A DNA stretch of 64,000 bases from contig NHNY01000001.1 of the NCBI GenBank assembly GCA_002786065.1, positions 1,860,001-1,924,000 on the forward strand, in the 5' to 3' direction. The notes below the pieces were generated by a model, which searched no databases, was not told the DNA's origin, and saw only the letters and a program-made list of their open reading frames with translations. Positions 46,340 through 57,691 of this stretch are shown piece after piece. The position numbers and the translations under genes were made by a program. Positions within the stretch are counted from its first letter, which is position 1. Each line of letters starts with the position of its first letter. Source of the DNA: Microcyclospora pomicola. Its lineage: Eukaryota > Ascomycota > Dothideomycetes > Capnodiales.

Positions 46340-47584
46340 GTTCCAAGGACATACAGTTCTTCACATTACTTCTTTCGATACATTCGATACACCAGTGGTC
46401 AAGCTTTCATAGCGGAATCTACGCCAGGGACTCCAAACATCGGTTCGTATAGCTCGGACGAGAGTCCAGATCTGCAGATTGATCGCCCGTTACCTGTCTC
46501 GCTTAGTACCCCACCCTGGTCCGAGCCCTACATGTCACTAGAGCATATTTGACGCTGCGGTAAATATGCTCCAATGTACATTGTAGATTTGTATCTGAGC
46601 GTCAGAAATGCTTGTTAGCCTCGGCTATCGCTACTGATCGCGAGACTGGATGAGGGTTGGCAGCCGATGATCATGTCTCAGGCGATTGACAGACTTGAAC
46701 TACGCGACCCCCATGCTTCGCGCATCATTGCCTGGACATGGGCGAGTGCCCGGATATTGGTGATTAGCCTGTTCGGCTACTGATGTCGGTTCAGCAGGTC
46801 CTGACGATTGAGGGCAATGACATGTTCCTGAAGCCACAGATATTCTATAGTGTAACCGTCCGTCCTAACTTTCATGTCCTCCGCGGACACATCCGTCAAC
46901 ATTCCATCCCCGCCTGGTGGGATTGACTTACCCCGTAGTGGCCACAGTGTTGTGGCGGATGGCCGCAGGTGACCTCAAACGCTGAGCATTAGTGTGCACA
47001 TGGGTCGTGGGGAACCTGGAATGTGCAGGGAAGGTCGTATAGTAGCTTTCAGCCGACTGAAACTGCCGGCGTGATCTGCAGGTCCTGTCCATATTCTCGC
47101 GCAATAAGTGTCGCTGAAACTTGGTTCAGCCGCAGATCATCGCTAAACATCTACCATACTTCATACCCACAAGGCTCACAGAACCAATGACTGCGGCAGG
47201 TCTTGCTCATAGACCTCTTGGTGGGTTTCGATCTGTACCTGGAGAAGGCTACCCCCAGCCATCGCCACAGGCCGGAGAGGGGAGAGTCGCGACGTTGAGT
47301 TCGTGGCTGAAACTAAAGATGTCAGAGGTTTATCCATGTTTTACCATGAGGGGACTAGAGTCTACATGGTGTGCCGCCATGGTGTGATCGACGCAGGTAC
47401 ATACAGTATATGGATGGAGAACAACGGTTTGAAGTCCACTATTTGACATCGAAAACACTCGCTTGGCCAGAATGAGTAGGAGGTCCGCCCATGAACCTGG
47501 TCATGGTTGCGCTCACTTGTTGAATAGATATCGCAGACTCGGATGTTTCCATTGTATCCAGATGAGGGAAATAGCAGAGTGGGG

Positions 47585-47600
47585 GTGGGGGTGCCCCCAC
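47585..47600. repeat. G-rich perfect hairpin
   Basis: GTGGGGGTGCCCCCAC folds into a seven-base-pair stem with a two-base loop; a second G5 run just upstream makes the site also G-quadruplex-prone. Role unknown. Confidence 0.7.
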
Positions 47601-48166
47601 GATTGACATGCTGTTCGTGCTGAATGAAGAAGAGAAGTCATATGTATGAACGAGGGTTGCGAGTCCGCTACATCCTCAAGAGACTAAAAGTGAGTAACGT
47701 GGATGGGAAAAGCTTCTTTGCGCCATCTCGTGATGAATCTTCTGCCGCAGACGCCGGTTGAGCTAGGTATGCGGACTGTCGCCCCGCGGTGAGTACCTGA
47801 TCATGGTGGCATATTTACTTCCTCTAGGTTCACGAAATTTGGCATGTCATGTCCTAGAACCTCTACACTCTCGAAAGTTCATGTGGCGTCAGCGATGTAG
47901 ATGACCATGTGTATGTACCTTACATGAACGAAGCGGCAGAGGAGGAGGCTGGACCACAAATTCGACGCCACATTTCGTTTCTGTTTGAAACGACAGCGGA
48001 CATGCCTGGCATATGCACCTCTCTCGCACAACACATCCGCCAATCACGTAATAGAGTACCTTGACAACACAGTCTCATCGACCGTGTCAGCGATACGTCT
48101 GCACCATAGTATGATACCCCACAGCACGTGGATGGGTTGCGTGGCAGCCGGCATACACGCGCCGCC

Positions 48167-51100
48167 ATGAGCGACGGGACCCATTCTCCAACAAGCCACG
48201 CGACGCAGCCAGCACAGATACCAAGAGCTCCCCCGCTTCCTGCCTCGCGACCCTTGCAAAGGGCTAGAGATGCTGCTTACAGATTCATCGGGTATCCGGA
48301 CAGGACGCGAGCGGCTGGAGTGCATGGCGAAGCTGAAAGCGAACGCTTCATCCGCGGCTCGATCGGAGGCAACAGGTTCGCTGCGCTAGGCGAGACGCAA
48401 AATGCCACCGCGACGCACAAGACTGGACTGGAGATCAACACTATAGCGATCAATGATAGCGGTAGCCATGCTTTGATAGGAGGCAAAGAGATCTTCAAGA
48501 CCATCAAAGTTGAGAATGGAATCTGCACGGAAGAGCTCAATCTGCGAACCAAGATCCGAAGCACCCCGAGACATGCTGCAGGCGGTCCAAGACAGAATTA
48601 CTCGATCGATATTGCAGATGTTGCCTGGGCCAAAGGAGAGTGCGCAGACTGCGTTGCTGCCGCCACATCAAGTGGCAAGATTATCCTGTACAATATCGGG
48701 CATGCCGAGTTGCAGGCAACGCAGCTGTATGATCACTCACGGCAGGTACACAGAGTGACTTTCAACCCACACCGAGGCAACCTCCTTCTCTCAGGGAGTC
48801 AAGATGGCACAGTACGTCTCTGGGACATCAGAAGTGCCAAGAACCAAGCGAACACTCTGCAGTCCAAGCGGACATATTCCGGTCAAAGTGATGGTGTTCG
48901 TGACGTGAAATGGTCCCCGACGGAAGGCGTCGACTTTGCGCTGTCCACAGACAGTGGAGTCATTCAACGATGGGACCTTCGGAATCTCCGAGCTCCAAAG
49001 GTGCGAATCTCTGCCCATAGCCTGGCTTGTAGCGCTATCGACTGGCATCCAGATGGAAAACATATCGCAAGCGCTTCATCAGATCTTACTGTCCGTGTCT
49101 GGGACATCTCTACAACTCAAAAACAGAAAGCGAAGTGGGAGATTCGTACGCCGTATCCAGTACTGAACGCCCGATGGCGACCCTCGTGCCAGTCGTCCAT
49201 GGTTGCAGATGGAGGTGCTAGGCTAGCCACTCAAATCGCAACATCGTACGACCGGGAGAATCCTGTTGTTCATATATGGGACTTTCGACGCCCAACTTTG
49301 CCCTTTCGCGAGATCGTGCCGTATCATTCCGCGCCGACCGATCTGATCTGGCATACACAGGATCTGCTCTGGACCGTCGGGCGGGAAGGTATATTTCTCC
49401 AGTCTGATATCCAACATGCTCCCAAGGTCATTGATCGCCGAAATGTACAAGCGTTCGCAGTGTCTCCCTTAGGTGAGATCAATATCGTAGCACAGAAGCG
49501 AAACTTGCATCGTCCCTCGATCTCGAGGTTGAAGGAGCGAACGGGTGCAATATCGGGTCAAAGCCGGACCAAGGGCCTCTCACTCAGCGTGAGCCCAGAT
49601 GGATCGGTACTGAGTCGCAGTTTGGCGGACGACTCTCTCGATCGAGCCTTTCTTTGTGCCCTGCCTCCGAAACACCAATTACGAAGTGATATGATCACTA
49701 AGATGCCACACAACCACGGTGTCGTTCTAAAGCTGGACGAGGTGCTTTTGAATCGTAAATCATACAGGCCACAGCAAAGTGCTGCACGAGGTCTCATACC
49801 GTACCATGAAGATCCCAATCTGTTTGGGTTTCTTGCGAGAAAGTACATACTCAGCGTCCCGATGGATGACTTGAACAAGCATAAAGTATCTCACGCAGCT
49901 CAAGAGACGATCCAGCTTAATGAGGAGGCTGCACGTGCCTCTGGGCTATACCGATTTGCGCAAACATGGAAGATTTTGGGCTTTACTCTTGCTGGTCAAC
50001 TCGAGGCGCGAGAGAAATTCATTCCGAATGAGCAAAGTGGAGTGACCTCTGTCACGTACTTACCAAGGAAGTACGGAGACTTAGCTATGAAGATCCTTCA
50101 AGAGCGCAATGCTTCACCAAATCCATCTCCGACACCGATGCGACCGATCGCCACAGTGGAGCAACTACTTGCTGTTCCCGAGAGTACATCGAACGTGCCG
50201 ACGCCGCTTGCACGTCCAAAACGACTACCAGATCCCGACGACGAAGTTGCATTACCTCCGTCCCTTGCGTCCGTGAACGCTATACCGCCAGATGTACAGC
50301 AACACACCAAGCCGCTGGCTGTCAGACCATCCTTGACCGGCAGGAATCTGCGTGTGCTACAATCCGATGATATCGGCGATCGAGTGCGAGACTGGGACGC
50401 GTTACTTCGTCTGGATGCGAGCGCTTCGGCTAACAAGACCAACAAACCACCAACACTTGAAAAGCAAGATAGCGACGAAAGCTTTGGGTTCCTTGGCACC
50501 TTTACAGACTCCAATGGCTCATCTGTGCTCGGGTCCTTTGACAGCGAGCCCGTACACCCGGACTCTGTCCGTGAAGCAGCAGTCGAGGCGAGACCCTCAC
50601 GACCAGCTCTCAAGCAACCAGTAGGGTCGACAGTCGCATCTTCGGGCGCTGGTATCACGACAGCACCAAGATCTGTGGCTGCTCGGCACCCGACATCTTC
50701 TCAGCAGGATCATCAGCGTTTGGACCAGACGCATGTTTCGGCAGTGCCCAGACTGGAGCCCGATCTAGAGTCAAACTCACCGTTTACCGTGGTCGCCATG
50801 CTGCAGGAGTTACTTGCCTACTTCGCCAAGACTGGGAATGCCCAGACTGCCGCACACCTAGCATGCCTTATAGTCCCTCTACTCGCACCTACACATCCTC
50901 TCGATGAGCTAGAAGCACATGCCGTAACCACGGTGTACACCGATACATATCAGGCTGCAGGATACGACAATGAAGAGATCGTCCACCTGGTGAACACTAG
51001 AATAGGTCCCACCATGCAAGCAGGTATCAACCCGCTCAACCTCGAGAACATTCTGGCGACATATCACGAAACCCTGCTCGCCCATAAGCTTCTGGTGGAA

Positions 51101-51598
51101 GCTGCACAACTTCGTCAAGTAGCCTACCCCACGTATCCTTCACTATATGAGAATTTCACAAGCGACAACGCTATCCACCTGATGTGCAGCACCTGTTCCA
51201 CCGCCATCCCAACGGGTGGCAACGAGCTACGCTGTGAAAAGTGCCGCAAGCATCAGGCCGCGTGCTCCGTCTGCTTCAGCAAAACCAGTCCCTTTAGCAC
51301 GTCCAAGACTTTCGCCGGCTGCGCGCTCTGCGGGCACTGTGGCCACCTCGCCTGTCTCATGCAGTGGTTCGGCGAGGGCCATGGCGACGGGTGTCCGACC
51401 GAGGGCTGTCTGTGTGACTGCGTGGATGGTCCGTGGCGGCGTGAGCAAGCCGAGGCGGCGCTGCAGATGCGTCTCGCGGAAGAGAAAGAAAAGGCGAAGC
51501 GACGGGTCAAGACTGATGATTGGCGGATCAAGGAGAGCAAGGCCGTGTTGGACGTGAGGAAGGATCTGGTGGGGACGGGTCGTGGGTCTAGTGCTTGA
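48167..51598 (+). CDS. rtc1: WDR24/Rtc1-type WD40-RING subunit of the SEA (GATOR2) complex
   Basis: Single exon of 1143 residues from ATG 48167 (GCCGCCATGAGC); the open frame upstream begins with GTG and is leader. Residues about 75-400 form the WD40 propeller, with clear repeats ending LLSGSQDGTVRLWDI, VIQRWDLRN and IASASSDLTVRVWDIS. A long mid region follows, disordered in places. At residues about 1005-1085 a Cys/His-rich zinc module (MCSTC, CEKCRKHQAACSVC, CGHCGHLACLMQWF, CLCDC) matches the C-terminal RING-like domain of WDR24 and yeast Rtc1/Sea2. The complex sits on the vacuole and controls the TORC1 response to amino acids by acting on the Npr2/3 branch. Length and domain order fit the family well. 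Confidence 0.9.
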   Translation: MSDGTHSPTSHATQPAQIPRAPPLPASRPLQRARDAAYRFIGYPDRTRAAGVHGEAESERFIRGSIGGNRFAALGETQNATATHKTGLEINTIAINDSGSHALIGGKEIFKTIKVENGICTEELNLRTKIRSTPRHAAGGPRQNYSIDIADVAWAKGECADCVAAATSSGKIILYNIGHAELQATQLYDHSRQVHRVTFNPHRGNLLLSGSQDGTVRLWDIRSAKNQANTLQSKRTYSGQSDGVRDVKWSPTEGVDFALSTDSGVIQRWDLRNLRAPKVRISAHSLACSAIDWHPDGKHIASASSDLTVRVWDISTTQKQKAKWEIRTPYPVLNARWRPSCQSSMVADGGARLATQIATSYDRENPVVHIWDFRRPTLPFREIVPYHSAPTDLIWHTQDLLWTVGREGIFLQSDIQHAPKVIDRRNVQAFAVSPLGEINIVAQKRNLHRPSISRLKERTGAISGQSRTKGLSLSVSPDGSVLSRSLADDSLDRAFLCALPPKHQLRSDMITKMPHNHGVVLKLDEVLLNRKSYRPQQSAARGLIPYHEDPNLFGFLARKYILSVPMDDLNKHKVSHAAQETIQLNEEAARASGLYRFAQTWKILGFTLAGQLEAREKFIPNEQSGVTSVTYLPRKYGDLAMKILQERNASPNPSPTPMRPIATVEQLLAVPESTSNVPTPLARPKRLPDPDDEVALPPSLASVNAIPPDVQQHTKPLAVRPSLTGRNLRVLQSDDIGDRVRDWDALLRLDASASANKTNKPPTLEKQDSDESFGFLGTFTDSNGSSVLGSFDSEPVHPDSVREAAVEARPSRPALKQPVGSTVASSGAGITTAPRSVAARHPTSSQQDHQRLDQTHVSAVPRLEPDLESNSPFTVVAMLQELLAYFAKTGNAQTAAHLACLIVPLLAPTHPLDELEAHAVTTVYTDTYQAAGYDNEEIVHLVNTRIGPTMQAGINPLNLENILATYHETLLAHKLLVEAAQLRQVAYPTYPSLYENFTSDNAIHLMCSTCSTAIPTGGNELRCEKCRKHQAACSVCFSKTSPFSTSKTFAGCALCGHCGHLACLMQWFGEGHGDGCPTEGCLCDCVDGPWRREQAEAALQMRLAEEKEKAKRRVKTDDWRIKESKAVLDVRKDLVGTGRGSSA

Positions 51599-51783
51599 GT
51601 ACGACCGGGTGACAGGGTCAGAGGTCGTGTACCCTACTGTCGTCCCATGGCTCTGTGACGTGGAGGCGAGCCTGACGGGGTGTACAGGTCACTCGGTATG
51701 ATCGCGAAGAGTGTATGTGGGCCGGAGGACATGTGCCCGTAAGCCATTCATTGAGGCACGTAATATCTCAACATACAAGGTCA

Positions 51784-52086
51784 TCATCGTAATTTATGGG
51801 TATCTATTATACGCTTCGCCGAGCCAACTCGCAACGCTACCAGCCAGTCTCCAGTTTCGTATCCCGTGATATAAGCAGCCGTAAGGGCATTGTAAGCCGT
51901 GCGTGAGCAATCAGTAGCTTTTTGGCCGTTAATGTAATCAAACCGACCACCGACGCAATGCATAGCACATTCCTCGCGCCTGAATCCAGTCCTTTTTCCC
52001 CCTGCCGCACCCATGCCGCTGAGAACCAGATCTCCGCCGATGTAAGCCCCCATAATCGGGAGGCATAGCCCGTGAATTATGCTCAT
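51784..52086 (-). CDS. Putative small protein just downstream of the forkhead gene
   Basis: A 100-residue frame from ATG 52086 that starts only 44 bases past the forkhead stop codon on the same strand. It reads like protein: MSIIHGLCLPIMGAYIGGDL, then FRREECAMHCVGGRFDYING and DCSRTAYNALTAAYITGYET, with three Cys. No domain is recognised and no signal peptide is clear. The frame stays open upstream through a TACTGACAG acceptor-like site at about 52122, so it may instead be the last exon of another transcript, or lie in the forkhead 3' untranslated region. Real coding is plausible, not proven. Confidence 0.4.
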   Translation of the reverse strand: MSIIHGLCLPIMGAYIGGDLVLSGMGAAGGKRTGFRREECAMHCVGGRFDYINGQKATDCSRTAYNALTAAYITGYETGDWLVALRVGSAKRIIDTHKLR

Positions 52087-52129
52087 GTCGTATACTCGTG
52101 CCACGACAGTCGCAAACAGCTGTCAGTAA

Positions 52130-53659
52130 TCATCCCAGAAAGCCAAGCACCTCTTCACTGCGCGCCGTCTCTGTCTCGCCGCTCCTGCGTTCTCTGACGA
52201 GCAGTATGCGGTGGTCATAGAACTCTGCATAGCCGAGATCGCCACTCTGGTCGGAATGTGCAGGTGCGCTGTAGAGTAGTGGGTCTTGTGAAGGCGACGA
52301 GGACATGATTTGCGACGACTGAGATGGCTGTGGCGTGTCGAGAGAATACCATTGGGGGACCAGGATGCTGGGATTCGGCATCTGCATGTGCGGCGATACT
52401 TGCTGCTGACTGACCGGGTCCACCACGTTGAAATATGGCGAGGCGAGCGAATAGTGCTGTTGAGGCGTGGGTGAGTACAGCGTGTCATGAGCATTGTAAT
52501 CGTGCTCGGTAGTATACGTCTGCTGAGTGGGCAGGCCGTGGTTCATCTGCTGTGGGTATTGCTGCTGCTGCTGCTGCTGCTGCTGCCGCTGCTGGAGCAT
52601 CTTTTCGCGGGCTTGTCGAGCACGAGTGGCTTTTTTCGTTGCTTGTCCACCCTTCGCGCCCGATAGCTGCCGTTTGATAGCAGGTACACCACGACGTTCC
52701 TTGCTCTGCTTTGGCGTCTTGCGGAAGCGGGTTGTGGAGATGATGCCATGCTCAAGCGCCTCATCTGTCAAACTCCAGCTTGTCCGGCTTGCCTCCCTCG
52801 TGTAAGGTATATGACCGATCCGTTTGAAAGCCTAGCTGGGTCAGTACGGTAGTGCTAGAAGTGAGAAGTAGTGACTCACTCCATTCATGGACAGGTTGTG
52901 CCGAACACTGTTTCTCCAGCCGCGATTCCTATCCCCTCGACTCTTGTTTGAGTTTGTCTCAATCCATTTGTAAAGCGCCTTCAAGTCCATCGTGTGGCCG
53001 GGCGCTTCTTTCAAGGCCCGATACAGGAGCTTTGCATAGCAAGGATCGTCGCCTTCGAAATCTGTGAGAGTATTACTTTCACCGCCGGAGTTGCCAGAAG
53101 GGATGTGAGGCTGAAAAGCATCTGCGCCCGCTGCCGTTAAATCAATATGGGCAGCTGCAGCGGTGTTGTCGTAGACCGACCGAAGGTAATGTGCTGGGTT
53201 ATCGGCATGTTCAGCGATGTGCGGAGCTATTGGCCCAACCTCATTGCCGAGCTGAAAGGAAACGGCGGCATCATTGATGTGCTGCTGCATGCCCCAGAGA
53301 CTCAACTCAGGTTCATGATTCAGCACGGAAGTCTCCGGCTGCACTGAGAATGGCCAGATCGAGTGGAGTGGGTGCGCGGCGCTTTGTTGATCCAGCCTTT
53401 GCATATAGTCCATGTTATCGTCGTTGTGACTAATTGGCGTCAAATGTCGATAATCATTCGTAGGAGAGCGCTGTAACGCAATGCGATCCAAGTCGTAGTC
53501 CGCAAGGGTGTGCTCGGCTGGGTTGATTTGAGCAACAAAAGAGTCCAAGTCTTCTGTGTAATCGTGCTGTTGCTCATTGCTAGCTGGCGAGGGATACCAT
53601 TCATTCTGTATTGGATCTTCAGCAGAACGAGCCTCTGGCAAGCCACATGGGTACTGCAT
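52130..53659 (-). CDS. Forkhead transcription factor
   Basis: Two exons, 52880-53659 and 52130-52831, with a 48-base intron (GTGAGT...GCTAG, phase 0) that lies inside the forkhead domain and joins RHNLSMNG to AFKRIGH. ATG 53659 is preferred to the upstream GTG; 493 residues. The winged helix spans residues about 205-290: YAKLLYRALKEAPGHTMDLK, YKWIETNSN, RGWRNSVRHNLSMN, and SWSLTDEALEHG after the wing. The RNSVRHNLS recognition helix is intact, so it should bind DNA. A basic segment (KKATRARQAREKMLQ) and a poly-Gln run follow, then a Pro/Gln/Ser-rich tail suited to activation. I cannot say which fungal forkhead subgroup it belongs to. Confidence 0.9.
52561..52594. repeat. (GCT)n microsatellite coding for poly-Gln in the forkhead protein
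   Basis: Nearly perfect run of GCT units; read on the minus strand it encodes a Gln tract with one Arg. Length is likely to vary between strains. Confidence 0.9.
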
Positions 53660-54453
53660 TTTAGCTGCTTGGTCGTAAGGGTGACGACTTCTAGCTGACT
53701 GTGCTTGGAACAAGTCGATAGTGAGCGCAGCAGGCGATGAAGTCAATGGTCGACTCAGGAATGTCGTCAACCTCACAGCGTTGGTATCAAGCTTGTGAGC
53801 CCTGAAGCAATAGCAATGACCCTGGTCTCAACAAGGCGTGATGCTGTGATCGAGTAGTTGAAGTTACAACGTGGATGATAACTCGTGAGGGTGAAGTCGA
53901 TTAAATATGCCGGTGATTGACAGCAACGTCTACTCAAGCTGCTAGAGGTCAGCTCAATGGTAAAAGCAGCCGAGCAAGACCACGAAGTTCGTGCGGTCGC
54001 GTAATAAGGAGGAAGAGAGGTGGTGGATACTGAACGGAGGCATAGAGTAAGGAGAAGTGACAGCGATCTGCTCTCGCGCGACAGGCGGCTATAAGTGCAA
54101 CAAGCTTGTCACGGTCGCTAGTCTGGGTGCTGCATTCACCACTGCGATCTGTAGCAGAAGCCGCTCATATACGCGGAGATCTCTGTGACCTAGGCCGCCA
54201 GCGCATACGGAACACGCCTGCTTGTCCTCCCTGCACGTCTGATGTGCGTGTGTACCCGGTGTCTTATGCCATAGTGAATCCGATTGTCTGCGGAAGGCTA
54301 CAGAGCATTTGCCTACTGACATTGAAGGCAATTGCAGTAGCGCGTTGGTTGAGACATGCATGCATATACTGTATGTCGGCAAACTCGTCAAGCTCATTGT
54401 GATGCGGGCATTGAGACAAGCCATCGCAAAGCAGCAGCGGATAGGTGGCGGAA
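53660..54453. other. Intergenic stretch upstream of the forkhead gene
   Basis: About 0.8 kb that should contain the forkhead promoter and leader; the frame is open with non-ATG codons back to 53776. No other gene seen. Confidence 0.5.
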
Positions 54454-54657
54454 ATGGGCTGGACTGACAACGACAAGCACAGCTGGTGGAATGCTTTCGA
54501 CATGACGCAGGGTGTTGTTGGTGCACATCTCAAACCTGCTGAATGCTCTGCCGTTGCTCGACTTGACGAAGTGATTGGTCTCGCTCTTCTCGCTCTTGAA
54601 GAACAGGCATGGGAACATGCTCGTTCAACGTTGGTGCTACTTCGTAGAAATGCTTGA
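54454..54657 (+). CDS. Putative small protein
   Basis: A 67-residue frame from ATG 54454, with an in-frame stop shortly upstream. Composition is protein-like (MGWTDNDKHSWWNAFDMTQG, then ECSAVARLDEVIGLALLALE and a basic end VLLRRNA), suggesting a helical, possibly membrane-proximal peptide. No signal peptide, splice partner or known domain. A short open frame of this length can occur by chance, hence the low score. Confidence 0.3.
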   Translation: MGWTDNDKHSWWNAFDMTQGVVGAHLKPAECSAVARLDEVIGLALLALEEQAWEHARSTLVLLRRNA

Positions 54658-55497
54658 CACGTTGATCCTACATGTGCGTTGCGTTCGTGTCCCCGTCGGC
54701 ACGGCACATTGCCGAGAAAGAGTCCTGTAGCGAAGCGCCTCAGACCTTGTCGGCTGCATCAATCCACGGCCATGGATGTGACCGTGAGCTTGTGCCAAGC
54801 AGGCGTTCGATGATGAGTGAGCAGTGTGCAACGTCGTTGGTGCTTGACTCGTCAAAGTCGTGAAATTGTCGCAGTCTGGAGGCGCGATAGTACCCATGTC
54901 TTCGCCGGTGTCTGAAGCAATGCAACGCCATTCACTGGCATTGAGAAAGCGAAGCAGAAGTCACGGGCGGTAGGAGCCACAGCATGCAAGTAGACGTAGC
55001 ACAAAGCTGCAGGTTCCCGTCTCTGATCATGGCGACATTTTGGCCACGATATCGCTGTTGGCGAACATACTGACCATCAATGCCTCTTGTAAACGACCAT
55101 GGTATAGTCAAACAGTCCTTGCAAAACATGCTCTCGTTTGCAGATCGCATGAAGCTTTGGATGTGCAGCATTCATGAATTACACCGTGACGTGATGTTGC
55201 GCGCACTTGCGAGCATTCTCTTGATGACAGCTGCTGTGAGACCGTAATGAGTAGTCTGCATGAGGTGAAAACGTGATATTTGGGGAAGTCTTGCAGGAGT
55301 GGAGGCGCCAAATGTGTGCAACCTTGTTGTCATGCTGCCGTTGTAGCACCGAGCACTTTCTGTAACCCAGCTCGGACCGCAGTTTCACGCATACAGTTGC
55401 AACCATGTGCATCAGTTCGGTGGTCCGCAACCTCAGTTGATATGATACACAGTCGTGGTGCATGCCGTAGCGGTGTTAGAACATGCGTCAAAACGCA
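54658..55497. other. Intergenic stretch
   Basis: About 0.8 kb upstream of the cactin stop codon, presumably including its 3' untranslated region. Only short frames; nothing else seen. Confidence 0.5.
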
Positions 55498-57305
55498 CTA
55501 TTTGCGGTAGTAAATCTGGTACAGTTAGCACAATGTACAAGTGCGCTTGCTCATGGTGTCACGTACCTTCTTGAACTGGAAATGTAATTGAAGGATGCCC
55601 TGTGTCAACCTGTCAGTTTGAGATCTTCCATGCCGTTCACCAAGTAGTACTACACTGCTCGGCAACAGAGTTCAGGTACGACCGATGGTGCCATAATCTC
55701 GCTGGGTGAGGAATCGTGCATTAAACAGTTTGGGGATCACAATAACATTACTCCCAGTATTCGTGTTCCGACCAGAAGACGACACTGAAACGTACCTTGT
55801 CGAAGCTGCTTTTGAACCCACGCTCGCGCTTGGCACTGTAGTCCCACTCTTTATCCACTATCCGGAAGGCGATATCCTCGTATGGTGCTCCCGCAACGAA
55901 TCGAATGACACAAGTGTCATCTTCTCCAGCTGCGGCGAATGACTGCCCGCGTCTTCGCCCGTTCTCTCGCTCGATTTTATAGGTCGGCGCTTTCGTTTTG
56001 TCGATCAGATCTGGATAAAAGATGTTGAATTTGTATCCCTGGACGACCTTTGGTGGTGGATTGTCGTGATCGTAATGAGTTTGGTTGTATTTGTTCCATT
56101 CGTATCCGGTATGAACCCGATTGAAGTGTTTGGGCTTCCTCGGCCGATGCTTGCCGGACCACTGGGATGTATTCCCAGTCTCAACGTCCTCTTCGGTGGT
56201 GAAGACTTCCTCGTTCTCACTGAGACCACGAGCCACTTCACGATCGAACGCCGACGTTGTTGGCAGACTGATCTCCTCTTTGCTTGTTCGTTGGCGCTTG
56301 CTTTCCCGCCCAGGAGCCACCAGTTCCCTCGTCCGCCCTGGACCAGGAATGTATCCTTGCTTGATAACCTTGCACCGTTCGTCGCGCAGCTTTTCTGCAA
56401 AGATTGCCTCGTCAAGTGCTTCTAGCGATTTGTCCTGTGATTGCAACCGGAGCAAGAGTTCGGGATCAAGCGGATGCCGAACGCCGTCAGCGATTCGGGG
56501 TCCTTCCTGCTCAATGATGCCAGAGGCTGCATTCGAGATCCGAGAAGAAAATCGCATCTTCACCATCGAAGCATCGAGAGCCTGCTGCTTGCGCAGACCA
56601 GCTACACGCGACTCCAGGATGGACCGCGAGACATTTCGTAGCCTTGCTCGAGCTTTGTATGTGAGCAGACTACTGAGCAGGTGCTCCCAATAGTCGGTAT
56701 CCAGGGGTTCATCTGAAGCCAACTTGGTTCTGATCTGCTTTTCAAGCTTTTCCAAGTCTTCCAGGTTCTTATGCCCAAGTAGTTTGTCTAGATCACCGGC
56801 GACTGATGTCACTCCTCGCGCTGATGGATGAGTGCTCTTGGATTGCTTTCTTCGGTCTTGGCAGATCGTCTTCATCATCTAGGAAGCTGTCAGCGACATA
56901 TTCAATCAGCAGAGCACGAGGTATAAACATGGCGAGGAATTGCCAACATACATTCCAATAGTCCCGATTGCTTCGACTATCCTCCAGCGTCGCGTACGTA
57001 TCGATTCCCTTTTCCAGTTCAGACAACTGCACATCGTCTAGACGCTCGAACACCGACTCCGGCTCCACCACATCGAGATCCTCGTCGTTGACCTCGTCGT
57101 CGAGTTGATTGTGTTCGGGGTCAATCACTGCAAGCGTGACTGTAAGCCAATCAATCGGCTGGGCTCTGCCACCCTTCACTCGCAATATAGCCTTCTTTTT
57201 CGCTTGGCGTAGCACGAAGCGGTCCTCGTCGGCGACCCAGGCAGTCTCTTGCGCATCAGCGTGTGCTGCAAGTGGTCGCTTGGCCGGAACCGAGGAGCGT
57301 GACAT
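55498..57305 (-). CDS. Cactin, spliceosome-associated protein
   Basis: Four exons: 56952-57305, 55796-56878, 55567-55599 and 55498-55515. Introns are 73 bases (GTATGT...CCTAG), 196 bases (GTACGT...CACAG) and 51 bases (GTACGT...ACCAG, with branch CTAAC). The product has 495 residues. The N-terminal part (EDRFVLRQAKKKAILRVKGG, AQPIDWLTVTL) matches the cactin mid domain, and the C-terminal part (HTGYEWNKYNQTHYDHDNPP, KVVQGYKFNIFYPDL) the cactin C domain. The two tiny exons supply GILQLHFQFKK and IYYRK, the expected family terminus, which the unspliced frame loses. Cactin works in pre-mRNA splicing in the nucleus. The usual Arg/Ser-rich N terminus is absent, so an upstream exon may be missing. 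Confidence 0.9.
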
Positions 57306-57691
57306 GCTGGCGTACGAGGTCTCGCAACTCTTCCGGAAGAAGAGCGAGGTCGAACACACCTCTGTTTCACGCGTGCATCAGTAAAGAGCTAGTATGGAAC
57401 TGCATGTGAGAGCTTCAATTGAAAAGGCAATATGGTAATGATGTTGATGTCCCTCCTCCCAAGATGCCATGACCTAATTGGACATTTTGACGCGGCTAAC
57501 CTCCGCCGCTAGCTCCTGTGCGTACTCTACAGGACTGCATCTACGGACATCTCCATACACGTAGGCATCACAGGGCTGATGTCCGTAGTGGCAGTGCTGC
57601 CTGGCTTCTAGACTTCTGTGCAGTGATCATGATATAAACGTCGGTAGCTTTTCACATCTGCCTTATTCTGAGATGGTGAGCTGAAGCTGCT
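57306..57691. promoter_or_regulatory. Bidirectional promoter between cactin and the XLF-like gene
   Basis: Only 386 bases separate the two divergent start codons, so both genes must share this region. Two similar segments (CATCTACGGACATCTCC near 57538 and CTGATGTCCGTAGTG near 57577) form a loose inverted pair around TACGGACAT/ATGTCCGTA, which could be a shared binding site. No clear TATA box. Confidence 0.5.

Larger units (their letters stand above)
46242..48166. other. Divergent intergenic stretch
   Basis: About 1.9 kb between the cutinase and the SEA-complex gene starts. It holds the cutinase TATA element and a G-rich hairpin at 47585-47600. Open frames are short and I see no gene. Confidence 0.5.
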
